A DNA stretch of 64,000 bases from Aphanothece sacrum FPU1. GTDB taxonomy: Bacteria; Cyanobacteriota; Cyanobacteriia; Cyanobacteriales; Microcystaceae. A program made the position numbers and the translations under genes. Below the pieces are notes generated by a model. It was not told where the DNA came from and searched no databases. It saw only the letters and a list, made by a program, of their open reading frames with translations. The stretch's first letter is position 1; every line of letters starts with the position of its first letter. The stretch lies in assembly GCF_003864295.1 (NCBI RefSeq), contig NZ_BDQK01000017.1:310001-374000 (forward strand), written 5' to 3'. This document shows positions 50,839 through 60,344 of this stretch, one piece after another.

Positions 50839-52923
50839 ATGACTAACTTAATCATGTCACACAATCCCTTACTTATTGGTGAAGGAATTCCACCTTTTGA
50901 GCAAATTAAACCTGAACAAGTGGTTCCAGCTATGACGGAATTACTTCAAAATTTAAACACACAACTGACTGATTTAGAAGCAAAGGTTATTCCAGCTTGG
51001 GAGGGGTTAGTTGACCCTTTAAACAAATTAGAAGAACGGTTAACCTGGACTTGGGGAATTATTGGTCATTTAATGGGAGTTAAAAATAGTCCAGAATTAC
51101 GTCAAGCTTACGAAACTGTCCAACCTAATGTTGTTCAATTTATTAACAAATTAAGTCAAAGTCAACCCATTTATCAAGGTTTTAAAACTCTCAAAAATAG
51201 TTTTGTTTGGGATAGTTTAGAAACGGCTCAAAAACGAATTGTCGAAACAACTATCCGAGAAGCAGAATTATCTGGAGTGGGTTTAACAGGAGAAAAAAGG
51301 GAACAGTTTAATCAAATTCAATTAGAATTAGCTGAACTTTCAACTAAATTTTCTAATCATGTTTTAGATGCAACTAAAGCATTTAAACTCAAATTAACTC
51401 AAGAGGAACAAGTAGACGGTTTACCTCCCAGTTTACTCAGTTTAGCGGCACAAACTGCCCGTTCAGAAGGAGAAGAAAACGCTACTCCTGAAAGTGGCCC
51501 TTGGGTAATTACTTTAGATTATCCTAGTTATGTTCCTTTTATGAAATATAGCACCCAATCTGATTTACGGGAGACTCTTTATAAATCGTTTATTTCTCGC
51601 GCTTCTACTGGAGAATTAGATAATAATCCTTTGATTGAGCGTATCTTAGAATTGCGAAAAGAACAAGCTCAATTACTGGGATATAATACCTATGCTGAGG
51701 TAAGTTTAGCTCGCAAAATGGCCCCCAATGTAGAAACAGTAGAAAGCTTACTTGAGGAGTTACGTCAGGTTAGTTATGAGGCGGCTTTAAAAGACTTAGA
51801 AAGCATAAAAACTTTTGCTAAGACTGATGATTTAAAACATTGGGATATTAGTTATTGGTCGGAAAAACAACGGGAATTTTTATTTAATTTTAGTTCGGAA
51901 GAATTACGTCCGTATTTCCCTTTACCTCAAGTTTTAGACGGTTTATTTACTTTAGCTAAACGTATTTTTGGGGTAACAATTATTGCGGCTGATGGAAAAG
52001 CACCAATTTGGCAAGAGGATGTCCGATATTTTCAGGTGAATAATGAAGCAGGAGAAGCGATCGCACATTTTTATTTAGACCCCTATAGTCGTCCTTCAGA
52101 AAAGCGAGGAGGGGCCTGGATGAATGATTGTATTGGACGGGCAAAAATTCGTCTAGAAGAACAATTTATCACCCGTTTACCTGTGGCATATTTAATTTGT
52201 AATCAAACTCCTCCTATTGATGGCAAACCTAGTTTAATGACCTTTGATGAAGTTAATACTCTCTTTCATGAATTTGGTCACGGGTTACAACATATGTTAA
52301 CTAAAGTTGACTATCTGGGTGCATCAGGTATTAATAATGTAGAGTGGGATGCTGTAGAATTACCCAGTCAATTTATGGAGAATTGGTGTTATGACCGGAC
52401 AACTTTGTTTAACATGGCTAAACATTATGAAACGGGAGAAACGTTACCAGAACATTACTATGATAAATTAATTGCTGCTCGTAATTATATGAGTGGTTCG
52501 ACTATGTTACGGCAATTACATTTTAGTCTTTTGGACTTAGAATTACATCATCGTTATCAACCGAATGGGAAAGAAACACCCTCTCAAGTTCGGGAACGTT
52601 TAGCACAAAAAACAACGGCAATGAAACCGTTACCAGAGGACGCATTTTTATGTTCTTTTGGACATATTTTTTCGGGAGGTTATGCAGCAGGATATTATAG
52701 TTATAAGTGGGCCGAAGTGTTAAGTGCTGATGCTTTTTCTGCGTTTGAAGAAGTGGGTTTAAATGATGAACAAGCAGTGTCAGAAACAGGTAAACGTTTC
52801 CGAGATACTGTCTTAGCATTAGGGGGAAGTTTACACCCGATGGAAGTGTTTAAAGCTTTCCGAGGAAGGGAACCGAAAACCGAACCTTTGTTAAGACACA
52901 GTGGTTTATTACAAATGGTCTAA
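50839..52923 (+). CDS. M3-family oligopeptidase A-like zinc metallopeptidase
   Basis: The enzyme degrades short peptides, including cleaved signal peptides, in the cytoplasm. The 694-residue length fits oligopeptidase A. The zinc motif HEFGHGLQHM (HExxH) lies near residue 477, with a downstream glutamate in NVEWDAVELPSQFMENW. C-terminal GHIFSGGYAAGYYSYKWAE is typical of the family. A terminator hairpin follows 16 bp after the stop. Confidence 0.95.
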   Translation: MTNLIMSHNPLLIGEGIPPFEQIKPEQVVPAMTELLQNLNTQLTDLEAKVIPAWEGLVDPLNKLEERLTWTWGIIGHLMGVKNSPELRQAYETVQPNVVQFINKLSQSQPIYQGFKTLKNSFVWDSLETAQKRIVETTIREAELSGVGLTGEKREQFNQIQLELAELSTKFSNHVLDATKAFKLKLTQEEQVDGLPPSLLSLAAQTARSEGEENATPESGPWVITLDYPSYVPFMKYSTQSDLRETLYKSFISRASTGELDNNPLIERILELRKEQAQLLGYNTYAEVSLARKMAPNVETVESLLEELRQVSYEAALKDLESIKTFAKTDDLKHWDISYWSEKQREFLFNFSSEELRPYFPLPQVLDGLFTLAKRIFGVTIIAADGKAPIWQEDVRYFQVNNEAGEAIAHFYLDPYSRPSEKRGGAWMNDCIGRAKIRLEEQFITRLPVAYLICNQTPPIDGKPSLMTFDEVNTLFHEFGHGLQHMLTKVDYLGASGINNVEWDAVELPSQFMENWCYDRTTLFNMAKHYETGETLPEHYYDKLIAARNYMSGSTMLRQLHFSLLDLELHHRYQPNGKETPSQVRERLAQKTTAMKPLPEDAFLCSFGHIFSGGYAAGYYSYKWAEVLSADAFSAFEEVGLNDEQAVSETGKRFRDTVLALGGSLHPMEVFKAFRGREPKTEPLLRHSGLLQMV

Positions 52924-52938
52924 AATAGATTAAAATGG

Positions 52939-52960
52939 GGTGAGTAATTCTCACCTTTTT
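52939..52960 (+). terminator. Rho-independent terminator after the M3 peptidase gene
   Basis: GGTGAG-TAATT-CTCACC followed by TTTTT lies 16 bp past the stop codon. It separates this gene from the restriction-modification locus. Confidence 0.8.
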
Positions 52961-53004
52961 ATCATTCCCAGTTGTTCTAATATCGCCCTTATTAAGTGCA
53001 GAAA

Positions 53005-54018
53005 ATGAGTCAAGACTTTCTTCATGAATCTCTACAAATAGATTATCGATTAAGAGCAACTTTTTTTTATAGAAAGTTATATGATTTGGGTTTTAAATAT
53101 TTTCATAATGAAATTTTAAAATTAATAGAAATTGCAGAAACTTATAATTGGGAACAAAAAAATAATTGGGGAGTTTCTGAAAAAGCATGGATAATTTTAG
53201 AAAATAGTAAAATTCCTCAAGTCGCTGTTTTTGCTCATCCGAGAGTTCTTCAAGAACAACCTAAATTATCAGCTTATTATCGTAGCGTAGCGATGCTTCC
53301 TCAAAAAGCAGTTAATAAATTAGCTTTTACGATTAAAACAATAGAAGAAGGCAAAAAATTATCAACTGATAAATCCATTATTTTATGTCAATTATATAAC
53401 TCCCATTCTAGCTTAATTATAGAAAGTGCCAATGAATATACACAAGATGATATTTATGCCCTAATGTATGCTTCTGCGGGCGCACAAATTCAAGGTTCTT
53501 GGAATAATAAAATTGGAGAAGAAGCAGAAATTTTAACTCGAAAATTAATTCTTCGTACTTTATTAGAAGAAAATTTAATTATTTCTGTTATTTATAAAGA
53601 AGGAAATTCAAGTAATAACTTAGATGATATAATTGATAAAACTGATTTAATATCAGGGATTAGATTAACTAATCAAACCAGTATTTTATTCTCTAGTGAA
53701 CCAGATATTTCTTTTCTTAATGCGAATGGACAATTAGTAGCAGTCATAGAAATTAAAGGGGGAAAAGATACTGCTGGAGCATTAGAAAGATATGGTGCTG
53801 CTAAAAAAAGTTTTGAAGAAGCAAGACGTTTAAATACAAAAGTTACTACAATATTTTTAGCTAGTTGTATCACAGATGAAGTCAAGAAAAGACTTGAAAA
53901 TGATGAATTAATTAATCATATCTATGATTTAACCAAAATTGTTGCTGAAGATGAATTTAGATATAAGTTTACAGATGATATCCTAAAATTAATTGAAATA
54001 GACGTAAAAAAAAAGTAG
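53005..54018 (+). CDS. XcyI-like restriction endonuclease (PD-(D/E)XK)
   Basis: The 337-residue protein (ATG at 53005; the track start at 52996 is a GTG) has family features of XcyI-type restriction enzymes. An N-terminal helical part is followed by a nuclease core with PDISFLNANGQ then VAVIEIKGGKD. In the core, Asp234, Glu249 and Lys251 form the P-D...E-x-K site. XcyI itself cuts C^CCGGG; specificity here is not established. The next gene is a DNA methyltransferase in another frame. The last codons lie on an A9 run (GT-AAAAAAAAA-G-TAG) and end at TAG (54016-54018). The host codes on a very AT-rich background here, unlike its neighbours, suggesting transfer. Confidence 0.8.
   Translation: MSQDFLHESLQIDYRLRATFFYRKLYDLGFKYFHNEILKLIEIAETYNWEQKNNWGVSEKAWIILENSKIPQVAVFAHPRVLQEQPKLSAYYRSVAMLPQKAVNKLAFTIKTIEEGKKLSTDKSIILCQLYNSHSSLIIESANEYTQDDIYALMYASAGAQIQGSWNNKIGEEAEILTRKLILRTLLEENLIISVIYKEGNSSNNLDDIIDKTDLISGIRLTNQTSILFSSEPDISFLNANGQLVAVIEIKGGKDTAGALERYGAAKKSFEEARRLNTKVTTIFLASCITDEVKKRLENDELINHIYDLTKIVAEDEFRYKFTDDILKLIEIDVKKK
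54006..54018 (+). other. Slippery A9-G run at the R/M gene junction (possible -1 frameshift site)
   Basis: In the nuclease frame the end reads GTA AAA AAA AAG TAG. It contains the heptamer A AAA AAG in the zero frame, the dnaX-type -1 slippery site, directly followed by a stop. A -1 slip moves into the methyltransferase frame, which is open from 53997 to 55550. No ATG occurs in that frame before the methyltransferase motif I. I saw no clear downstream hairpin or upstream ribosome site. Confidence 0.4.
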
Positions 54019-54146
54019 TTGAACCTTCAGTTAAAACTATAGTAACTTTACAGCTTAGTTTACCTTTTAATGATAGTAAACAATCTAATAAATCAGCAAT
54101 AATATCAAATTTTTCTGAGAATAAAGTATCTTCTGATCAAGCAAGA

Positions 54147-55550
54147 TTGTTATTAGAAAATAAATATTCACATCTTTTTGAAGAAACCAATGAATATAAT
54201 CGAAAAATAGTGAGTTTTCAAGGAAATAAAGGAAAAAATATTCATGGATGGTTTAAATATAAAGAAGGTTTTTCAGAAGAATTAGTAAAAAATCTTATTA
54301 AAAAATTTGGGATTAAATCTGGTGATACATTATTAGAACCTTTTTGCGGTTCAGGAACAACTTTGTTAGTGGCTAAGTCTTTAGGAATTAATGCCATTGG
54401 GTTTGAAATTTTGCCTATTTGTCATTTAATTTGGCAAGCTAAATCTAAGATTGCTCAATATAATTTACAAGAATTAGAAAAAATAATCAAACTCATTGAA
54501 ATTAATATCCCTCAACAAGTTGATTTAACTTTTCCCCATCTCAAAATAACACAATTTGCCTTTTCTCAAGAAATAGAAAATGATTTAATGTTTTATTATC
54601 AGTGGATTGAAAACTTAGATATTTCCCAAGAAACAAGAATTTTATTAAAGATGATATTAATGAGTATTCTTGAAGAAGTAAGCTATACAAGAAAGGATGG
54701 ACAATATCTAAGGTGGGATTATCGTTCTGAAAAAATTCAACAAAGAAATCAAACAAGATTAATTCAAAACAAAAAAAATATTAAAATATTTAATAAAGGA
54801 GATATACCCTCAGTAAAAGAATCTTTAGTAAAATCTTTAAATATAGTTTTTGATGATATTAAGTTTAGCAAAATGAGTAATTTAATGGATGATAAAAGTA
54901 AGCAAGATTTTATTCAAGGTAGTGTCTTAGATTTACTTCCTACCATTGAAGATGAAAAATTTTCTGGTGTAATTAGTTCACCTCCTTACTGTAATCGTTA
55001 TGATTATACTAGAACCTATGGGCTAGAATTAGCTTACTTAGGTATTAATGAACAAGAAATCCGTCAACTTCGTCAAAATCAATTATCTTGTACAGTAGAA
55101 AACCGTTCAAAACTAGAAAGTTTAGAAAAGCTATATACTTCTTTGGGACAACATCATAGATTTTTATATTGTCAAAAAATTCTCAATGAAAGTAAAGCAT
55201 TTCAAGAAATTAATAATGCTTTAGAAAAAAGATGGGAAAGAGGAGAAGTAAATAATAAAGGAATTGTTTTAATGGTTAAAGATTATTTAATTGAATTAAC
55301 TTTTGTAATTCTGGAAATGTATAGAACTTGTAAAAAAGGAACCTATGTTATTTTAGTCAATGATTTAGTTAAATATAGTGGAGAAATTATTCCGATCGAT
55401 ACATTTTTTACAGAGATAGCAGAAAAGATTGGGTTTTCTCCAATTACTATATATATTTTGCCCCAAAGGAAAGGAAACAGTAGTCAACAAATGGGTAAAT
55501 TTGGAAGAACTGCATTACGAAAAAGTATTACCGTTTGGCAAAAAGAATGA
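54147..55550 (+). CDS. DNA methyltransferase of the XcyI-like R-M system
   Basis: This is an amino-methyltransferase of the cytosine-N4/adenine-N6 class. From the TTG at 54147 it has 467 residues with the AdoMet motif LLEPFCGSGTTLLVAKSLGI (about residues 62-81) and the catalytic TSPPY-type motif ISSPPYCNRYDYTRTYGLEL (about 276-295). The motif I to IV order fits the beta class. No ATG precedes motif I in this frame. The frame is open upstream for 44 more codons, back to the end of the nuclease gene. It therefore starts at a non-ATG codon or is made by frameshifting on the A9 run as a fusion to the nuclease. Sequence error is a third option. Confidence 0.85.
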   Translation: MLLENKYSHLFEETNEYNRKIVSFQGNKGKNIHGWFKYKEGFSEELVKNLIKKFGIKSGDTLLEPFCGSGTTLLVAKSLGINAIGFEILPICHLIWQAKSKIAQYNLQELEKIIKLIEINIPQQVDLTFPHLKITQFAFSQEIENDLMFYYQWIENLDISQETRILLKMILMSILEEVSYTRKDGQYLRWDYRSEKIQQRNQTRLIQNKKNIKIFNKGDIPSVKESLVKSLNIVFDDIKFSKMSNLMDDKSKQDFIQGSVLDLLPTIEDEKFSGVISSPPYCNRYDYTRTYGLELAYLGINEQEIRQLRQNQLSCTVENRSKLESLEKLYTSLGQHHRFLYCQKILNESKAFQEINNALEKRWERGEVNNKGIVLMVKDYLIELTFVILEMYRTCKKGTYVILVNDLVKYSGEIIPIDTFFTEIAEKIGFSPITIYILPQRKGNSSQQMGKFGRTALRKSITVWQKE

Positions 55551-55758
55551 TATAATTACAACAATAAAACCAAAAGCTAGAGTAACTAAGTTTTTTAAAC
55601 AGGGTAAAACAATAAGTATTCAAAAGCATAGTCTTGTCAATAAGTCAACTAATAATTAACATTATAGTCAAAAAAAATACTTAAGTATTCGTGAATACCT
55701 TGTCTTATCCTGTGAAAAATCATTACAATGAAGGAAAATATTAAAAAATATTACAAAT

Positions 55759-56430
55759 ATGAGTAACACCAGTTTAGAACAAATTTCCCAACAACTCGAC
55801 AGCGAAAACTCCCGCGATCGCTTGTTAGCCTTAGCTGCCTTAAGAGAAGTGTCCCCAGAAGACGCTGTACCCTTAATTAAGAAGGTTTTGAACGACGAAA
55901 TGCTCCCAGTGCGCTCAATGGCGGTTTTTGCCTTGGGAGTCAAACAAACTGACGAATGCTTCCCCATCCTAGTCAAACTCTTAGAAACCGATAAAGACTA
56001 TGGCATTCGCGCCGATGCGGCAGGTGCGTTAGGATATTTAAAAGATCGCAGGGCCTTTGAACCACTAGTCAGAGCCTTTTATGAGGACACTCAATGGTTA
56101 GTACGTTTTAGTGCTGCTGTATCTTTGGGCAATTTACAAGATATTCGCGCCAAAGAAGTCTTATTAAACGCCTTAGAGAGTCAGGAAACCGTAGTACAAC
56201 AAGCCGCGATCGCCGCTTTAGGAGAGATCAAAGCCATTGATGCGGTTGAGGCTATTTTAAACTTTGCTAGTTCAGAAGACTGGTTAATTCGACAACGGTT
56301 AGCAGAAGCATTAGGTAACTTAGAAACAGATAAAAGTATCTCAGCCTTGAAATTTCTGGCTAAAGATGCTCATTTCCAAGTCAGTCAAGCGGCGATATTT
56401 TCTTTGGAAAAGCTAGGACAACAGATTTGA
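55759..56430 (+). CDS. nblB: HEAT-repeat protein, NblB-like (phycobilisome degradation)
   Basis: The 223-residue protein is built of about six HEAT repeats of 30-31 residues, each with a D/R-x-x-A-x-x-A-L-G pattern: LLALAALREVSPEDAVPLI, VRSMAVFALGVKQTDECFPI, IRADAAGALGYLKDRRAFEP, VRFSAAVSLGNLQDIRAKEV and so on. The fold and length match NblB/CpcE-type HEAT proteins that detach or attach bilins on phycobilisomes. The next gene is a CpcS/CpeS-type lyase, which supports a phycobiliprotein role, but the exact function is inference. GC content and codons look more native than the R-M locus before it. Confidence 0.72.
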   Translation: MSNTSLEQISQQLDSENSRDRLLALAALREVSPEDAVPLIKKVLNDEMLPVRSMAVFALGVKQTDECFPILVKLLETDKDYGIRADAAGALGYLKDRRAFEPLVRAFYEDTQWLVRFSAAVSLGNLQDIRAKEVLLNALESQETVVQQAAIAALGEIKAIDAVEAILNFASSEDWLIRQRLAEALGNLETDKSISALKFLAKDAHFQVSQAAIFSLEKLGQQI

Positions 56431-56517
56431 GTTCCACAGATGGTTTACAATGAGAAAGGTTGATTGTGATCAATCAGCCGTTTATTGTTTAATAAAGAAA
56501 ACAAAAGCGATTTACTC

Positions 56518-57051
56518 ATGGACATTCAAGCTTTTTTAGATTTATGTGTCGGACAATGGTTTTCTCAGCGTAGTATCTATTATTTTCAACAGGAAAAAGC
56601 TGAGAGTCATAAATCAGAATTGATAGTTGAATGGTTAGAGAGAGATCATACAGAAGTCTTTTCCTTGTGTCAACAGTATCAGATCAATTCCAAAACAACT
56701 ATTGGCGCTCAAAAAATTACTTGGGATACATCCACTGACTGGGGAAAACCTAAACAAATTGGTTCAGCAATAATTATTTTTATTCCTGACGTTAATAAAC
56801 CAGAAATAGGGCGAATTTTAAGGAAAGTAGGTAATTCTAATTTACCCGCTAAATTAGGTAATTACAGTTTAGGAGAAGATGAAGCCTTAACTTTAACCTT
56901 AGAAGATAATAACAACTATTTAGAAGAACGTTTATCGTTTGCTAGTCCTAATTTACGGTTGCGTACCAGTTTAACAAAAGCACGTAATGGGTTTAGTCAA
57001 ACGGCCTTTTATTCAGAAATTCGTAAACTCCCACCCCAAGCTGCGGCTTAG
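56518..57051 (+). CDS. CpcS/CpeS-type phycobiliprotein chromophore lyase
   Basis: I start at the ATG at 56518 (MDIQAFLDLCVGQWFSQRS), because CpcS/CpeS proteins begin with M-D-I-x-x-F and W-x-S-Q-R. The longer version from a TTG at 56485 adds nothing known. The lipocalin-like fold of about 177 residues attaches bilins to Cys residues of phycobiliproteins (Cys84-type). Features: GAQKITWDTSTDW, RLSFASPNLRLRTSL and SQTAFYSEIRKL. It follows the NblB-like gene and may share its transcript. Which subfamily (CpcS, CpeS, CpcU) it is cannot be told. Confidence 0.82.
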   Translation: MDIQAFLDLCVGQWFSQRSIYYFQQEKAESHKSELIVEWLERDHTEVFSLCQQYQINSKTTIGAQKITWDTSTDWGKPKQIGSAIIIFIPDVNKPEIGRILRKVGNSNLPAKLGNYSLGEDEALTLTLEDNNNYLEERLSFASPNLRLRTSLTKARNGFSQTAFYSEIRKLPPQAAA

Positions 57052-57115
57052 ATGTTCTCATAATTGAAATTTTTGGCTAATTACTACTCACAAAATCACA
57101 TACTAATCTTCCAGA

Positions 57116-57985
57116 ATGAACATTTTTAGTAATCTTTTTTCCTCCTCCAGCAAAACTCAGGAGAAACCTCAAAAACAGCCCCAAATTGGATTACCACGAC
57201 CTAAAAAAAGTCGTCGGGGTATAGAAACCAAGTCTCCTCAAGAAATCGCCATTATGCGTCAATCTGCTCAGATTGTAGCGACTATTCTCCAAGAAATTCA
57301 AGCGATGGTAGAACCAGGGATGACAACAGGGGATTTAGATGTTTATGCGGAACGTAGAATTAGAGAAATGGGGGCAATTCCTAGTTTTAAGGGATATCAT
57401 GGTTTTCCTGGCTCTATTTGCGCTTCTATCAATGAGGAAGTGGTTCATGGTATTCCTAACCCAAAAAAGAAAATTAGAAGCGGAGATGTGTTAAAAGTGG
57501 ATACAGGAGCCTATTATCAAGGGTATCATGGTGATTCTTGTATTACCATTGCCGTCGGTAAAGTTTCGTCTAAAGCGTCTCGTTTAATTCAAGTAGCAGA
57601 AGAAGCGTTATATGCAGGAATTAAAGAGGTTAAAGCGGGCAATTATTTATTAGATATTGCCGGAGCAATTGAAGATAAAATAAAAAAATCTGGTTATAGT
57701 GTAGTAGAAGATTATACGGGTCATGGAGTAGGTCGTAATCTTCATGAAGAACCTTGTGTTTTTAATTATCGTACTAGAGAATTACCCAATGTTAAATTAC
57801 GCGCAGGGATGACATTGGCCATTGAACCTATTGTTAATCAAGGGTCAAAATATACTCGTATTTTACGCGATCGCTGGACAGTTGTAACGGTTGATAATGC
57901 GCTTTCTGCTCAATTTGAGCATACTGTATTAGTGACAGCAACAGGGTATGAAATTTTAACTGATCGCAGTAAAATTTCAGTTTAA
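57116..57985 (+). CDS. map: Type I methionine aminopeptidase
   Basis: The enzyme removes the N-terminal Met from new proteins. The 289-residue sequence has the metal ligands in order: [32 protein letters not shown], and TLAIEPIV with a final glutamate in [10 protein letters not shown]. An N-terminal extension of about 35 basic residues ([20 protein letters not shown]) precedes the enzyme core, longer than in E. coli Map. Several cyanobacteria have such extended Map paralogues. It is monocistronic. Confidence 0.95.
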   Translation: MNIFSNLFSSSSKTQEKPQKQPQIGLPRPKKSRRGIETKSPQEIAIMRQSAQIVATILQEIQAMVEPGMTTGDLDVYAERRIREMGAIPSFKGYHGFPGSICASINEEVVHGIPNPKKKIRSGDVLKVDTGAYYQGYHGDSCITIAVGKVSSKASRLIQVAEEALYAGIKEVKAGNYLLDIAGAIEDKIKKSGYSVVEDYTGHGVGRNLHEEPCVFNYRTRELPNVKLRAGMTLAIEPIVNQGSKYTRILRDRWTVVTVDNALSAQFEHTVLVTATGYEILTDRSKISV

Positions 57986-58042
57986 TTAAGTTTTAAAAAT
58001 CAGAGCAGGAGTTTTAAATACAATGAAACCTAATTTACAATA

Positions 58043-58384
58043 TCAGGCGATCACCGTTGTTTTTTCTATCGTTTCTTGTTCTGCGTTTAAATATTTAAGG
58101 CATTTGAAGTAACCTTGCTCCCACAACTTTTTCACCGCATTTTCCATGCCCTCACGAGTAACTTCGGGGAGGATAATTAAGCCAGGTTCAGCTAAAAAAG
58201 GAGTTCCTAATTCTGTTTCTGCTTCTAAGTCTTGCTGTAAGCGAATGGGATCTATAAAGTAAACCGAATATTCTCCCTCTGAAGTCTTAACTATCCCGTC
58301 ACTTCTATAGCCTTTCATTGGCGTTTCTTCGTCGTCTTTTTCTTCCCATCCATATTGAAAAGTTAATTTTATATCATCTTTCAT
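58043..58384 (-). CDS. Possible immunity protein (113 aa)
   Basis: This acidic 113-residue protein starts KDDIKLTFQYGWEEKDDEET and has GYRSDGIVKTSEGEYSVYFI and LIILPEVTREGMENAVKKLW. No domain I know. Its gene starts 5 bp after the end of the 58390-58695 gene, so the two are coupled. Acidic, compact, and downstream of a toxin-domain-like gene, it fits the profile of an immunity protein. That is inference from position and composition. Confidence 0.55.
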   Translation of the reverse strand: MKDDIKLTFQYGWEEKDDEETPMKGYRSDGIVKTSEGEYSVYFIDPIRLQQDLEAETELGTPFLAEPGLIILPEVTREGMENAVKKLWEQGYFKCLKYLNAEQETIEKTTVIA

Positions 58385-58389
58385 TGGTG

Positions 58390-58695
58390 CTATTCCTCCT
58401 CAATTACTTGAATTTTTCTAAGTTCTTCGTTAAACTGTCTAAAGGTTAATAAATTGGCGGCACGAGGAACAATTTCATAATGTTGTAGATCTCGCCCTCT
58501 TTGGATAATTTTTAAAGTATCAGGCAAGTAAATAATTTTATAAGCTCCTCCAAAACGCCGAACTTTATTGGGATCTAGATGAACAGAAATGCCATTAGTC
58601 GGTTTAACAAAATCTGTTTTTGGGTCAGTTTTTACTTCGTTTGGTTTGGCAATAAATTGATTCCCTCCTCTATAAATAGGTTGTTTGAGTTCCAT
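58390..58695 (-). CDS. Small protein resembling a polymorphic-toxin C-terminal domain (101 aa)
   Basis: The 101-residue basic protein has PTNGISVHLDPNKVRRFGGA, YKIIYLPDTLKIIQRGRDL, QHYEIVPRAANLLTFRQF. I recall a similar order of motifs (T-x-G-I-S-V, R-F-G-G-A-Y, I-Q-R-G-R, H-Y-E-I-V-P) from C-terminal toxin domains of secreted polymorphic toxins. It lacks any signal or delivery domain here, so it stands as an orphan cartridge. The coupled downstream gene would be its antidote. Whether it is toxic is unknown. Confidence 0.5.
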   Translation of the reverse strand: MELKQPIYRGGNQFIAKPNEVKTDPKTDFVKPTNGISVHLDPNKVRRFGGAYKIIYLPDTLKIIQRGRDLQHYEIVPRAANLLTFRQFNEELRKIQVIEEE

Positions 58696-58962
58696 CTCTT
58701 TTTTGTTAGTATGATTGATGGGTATAGTGTGTTACACGCTTAACTTATCTTATAGCATCTAATTGCCGACAGTGAGAATCAACACCAATAAACCCATCTT
58801 CTAAATTGTCAGATGCTATGATACATCGTTTTTGACATCAACACAACCGAAGTTTAGGACTTTAAGACACAAAGTTAAGAACAGATCACTAATGTATGTC
58901 AAAAAGTAGTTCTTAATTTAATAATAGTAATCGCACTAGAAAAATCGTTTAATAAGCCCTAA

Positions 58963-60267
58963 TTAAAGTAGGTTTTCTTCCATTTTCTTCAAAGCTATTC
59001 TCAAATTTGCTTGTGTCCAGAGGAGAGGAGTTGCATCATTAGCCATATATTTACCATCCTCTAGATAATAAAGTTCTGGACATTTAAACTCACCTGTTCT
59101 GGATTTTTCTTCAGTTATTTGTCCCAAAGAACGGTTTAAATAAAATATTTGCTGTTTTAAATATTTCTCTTGCTGTGTCTGTTGAAACTTAAGTCCAAAA
59201 ATGACTGAAATAATGGGATCAAAAATGCACCATTGAGCTTCTTGTCCTTCTTGAATCAATGAATTACGATAAGACATATCATCACTAATATCAGCCGTTC
59301 TTTGCTCAGGAGAAAGTCTTGTTCTATAATCAGCAGCCCAAAATGAGTCTAACAGATATCTTCTAATTCCGTAATCACCTTGAAGATTATTAATTACATT
59401 TTGAACAATTTGATCAGCCATTTCACCCTCAACAACTTCTAGAGGATATACCAAGAAAAGTAATGCTGAGTCATATTTCCTCATTTTTTCCCCCGCTTCT
59501 TTACATTCATAGGGCAATATTTCATTTAATGCGTTTGTGCCTTTTTGAATTAATTTATCCAGAAAATCAATAGTAACAAATTCATTTTTGTAGACAAGAT
59601 GTTGTGATATATTATGGTATTTAATAAATGTGTTTTTAATAGCTTTAAGTCCTGCTATAACTACTCCAATACTTGAGGCTTCTATTTTTCGTTCTTCTTC
59701 CCAGTGACCGCTATCTTCATCTTTCCAATAAGAAATAGCGTTAAAATATAGAGGGAAAAGAGCTAAAATGTCAATATTTTCTTTTTCTATTATTAACAAA
59801 TCTTCATTTAATAATTTACAGTAGAGCCACAAAAAATAACCTAAAGCATCATTTTGAGCATGAGACCACTTCTCATTTATTTCTTGTAATTTTTCCCCAT
59901 CAAATCTTACATGAGGTCGTTCCATAACATTATTAGCTAGACTTGGAAAGCAGATTATTCGCTCAAATTTTTGTCTATAATTTTTAAAATATTCCATTAA
60001 AGAATTCAGATTTTTAATTGTTGTATTGTAGTCTCCAAAAACATAATGAGCGTGTGCAACATGGATATTATCTCTAACCCAAACTTGCTGATAACCAGTG
60101 TATTCAGTTTCTTCTGTTGTTACAGCAGCAGAAAACAATCCTGTCGAAAGAGGAAAGAAATTAAGTGTATTTTTCTTGTCTAGAAACTCAACAATTTTGT
60201 GAATTTTTTCTACTGTATAATTATACTTGATTAAGTCAAGCATCTTTTCATTTTGTACAATTAACAT
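58963..60267 (-). CDS. Glycoside hydrolase family 15-like protein
   Basis: I start at the ATG at 60265-60267, with GGAG 9 bases before it, because the longer frame from 60318 runs back through the ribosome site. The product of 434 residues is an (alpha/alpha)6-barrel-type protein of the glucoamylase/phosphorylase-kinase-alpha family. The segment GYQQVWVRDNIHVAHAHYVF, the likely catalytic acidic pair region SGHWEEERKIEASSIGVV and DYRTRLSPEQR near the end support this. Cyanobacterial relatives are uncharacterised, and the substrate could be glucan or another sugar chain. It is monocistronic, with repeat DNA upstream. Confidence 0.78.
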   Translation of the reverse strand: MLIVQNEKMLDLIKYNYTVEKIHKIVEFLDKKNTLNFFPLSTGLFSAAVTTEETEYTGYQQVWVRDNIHVAHAHYVFGDYNTTIKNLNSLMEYFKNYRQKFERIICFPSLANNVMERPHVRFDGEKLQEINEKWSHAQNDALGYFLWLYCKLLNEDLLIIEKENIDILALFPLYFNAISYWKDEDSGHWEEERKIEASSIGVVIAGLKAIKNTFIKYHNISQHLVYKNEFVTIDFLDKLIQKGTNALNEILPYECKEAGEKMRKYDSALLFLVYPLEVVEGEMADQIVQNVINNLQGDYGIRRYLLDSFWAADYRTRLSPEQRTADISDDMSYRNSLIQEGQEAQWCIFDPIISVIFGLKFQQTQQEKYLKQQIFYLNRSLGQITEEKSRTGEFKCPELYYLEDGKYMANDATPLLWTQANLRIALKKMEENLL

Positions 60268-60344
60268 TTTTGGGTTCTCCGCAACTTTAGCCTTATAAAG
60301 TGTGATTCTACCGAACAAGTTATGTTAAATCAACGTCTACATCA

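Noticed and set aside
55429-55659. 76-residue ORF overlapping the end of the methyltransferase gene
   Set aside because: The first two thirds are a frame shadow of the methyltransferase. The free tail (ITTIKPKARVTKFFKQGK) is low-complexity and Lys-rich. A second frameshift extending the methyltransferase is possible, but I see no slippery site in frame, so I do not annotate it.
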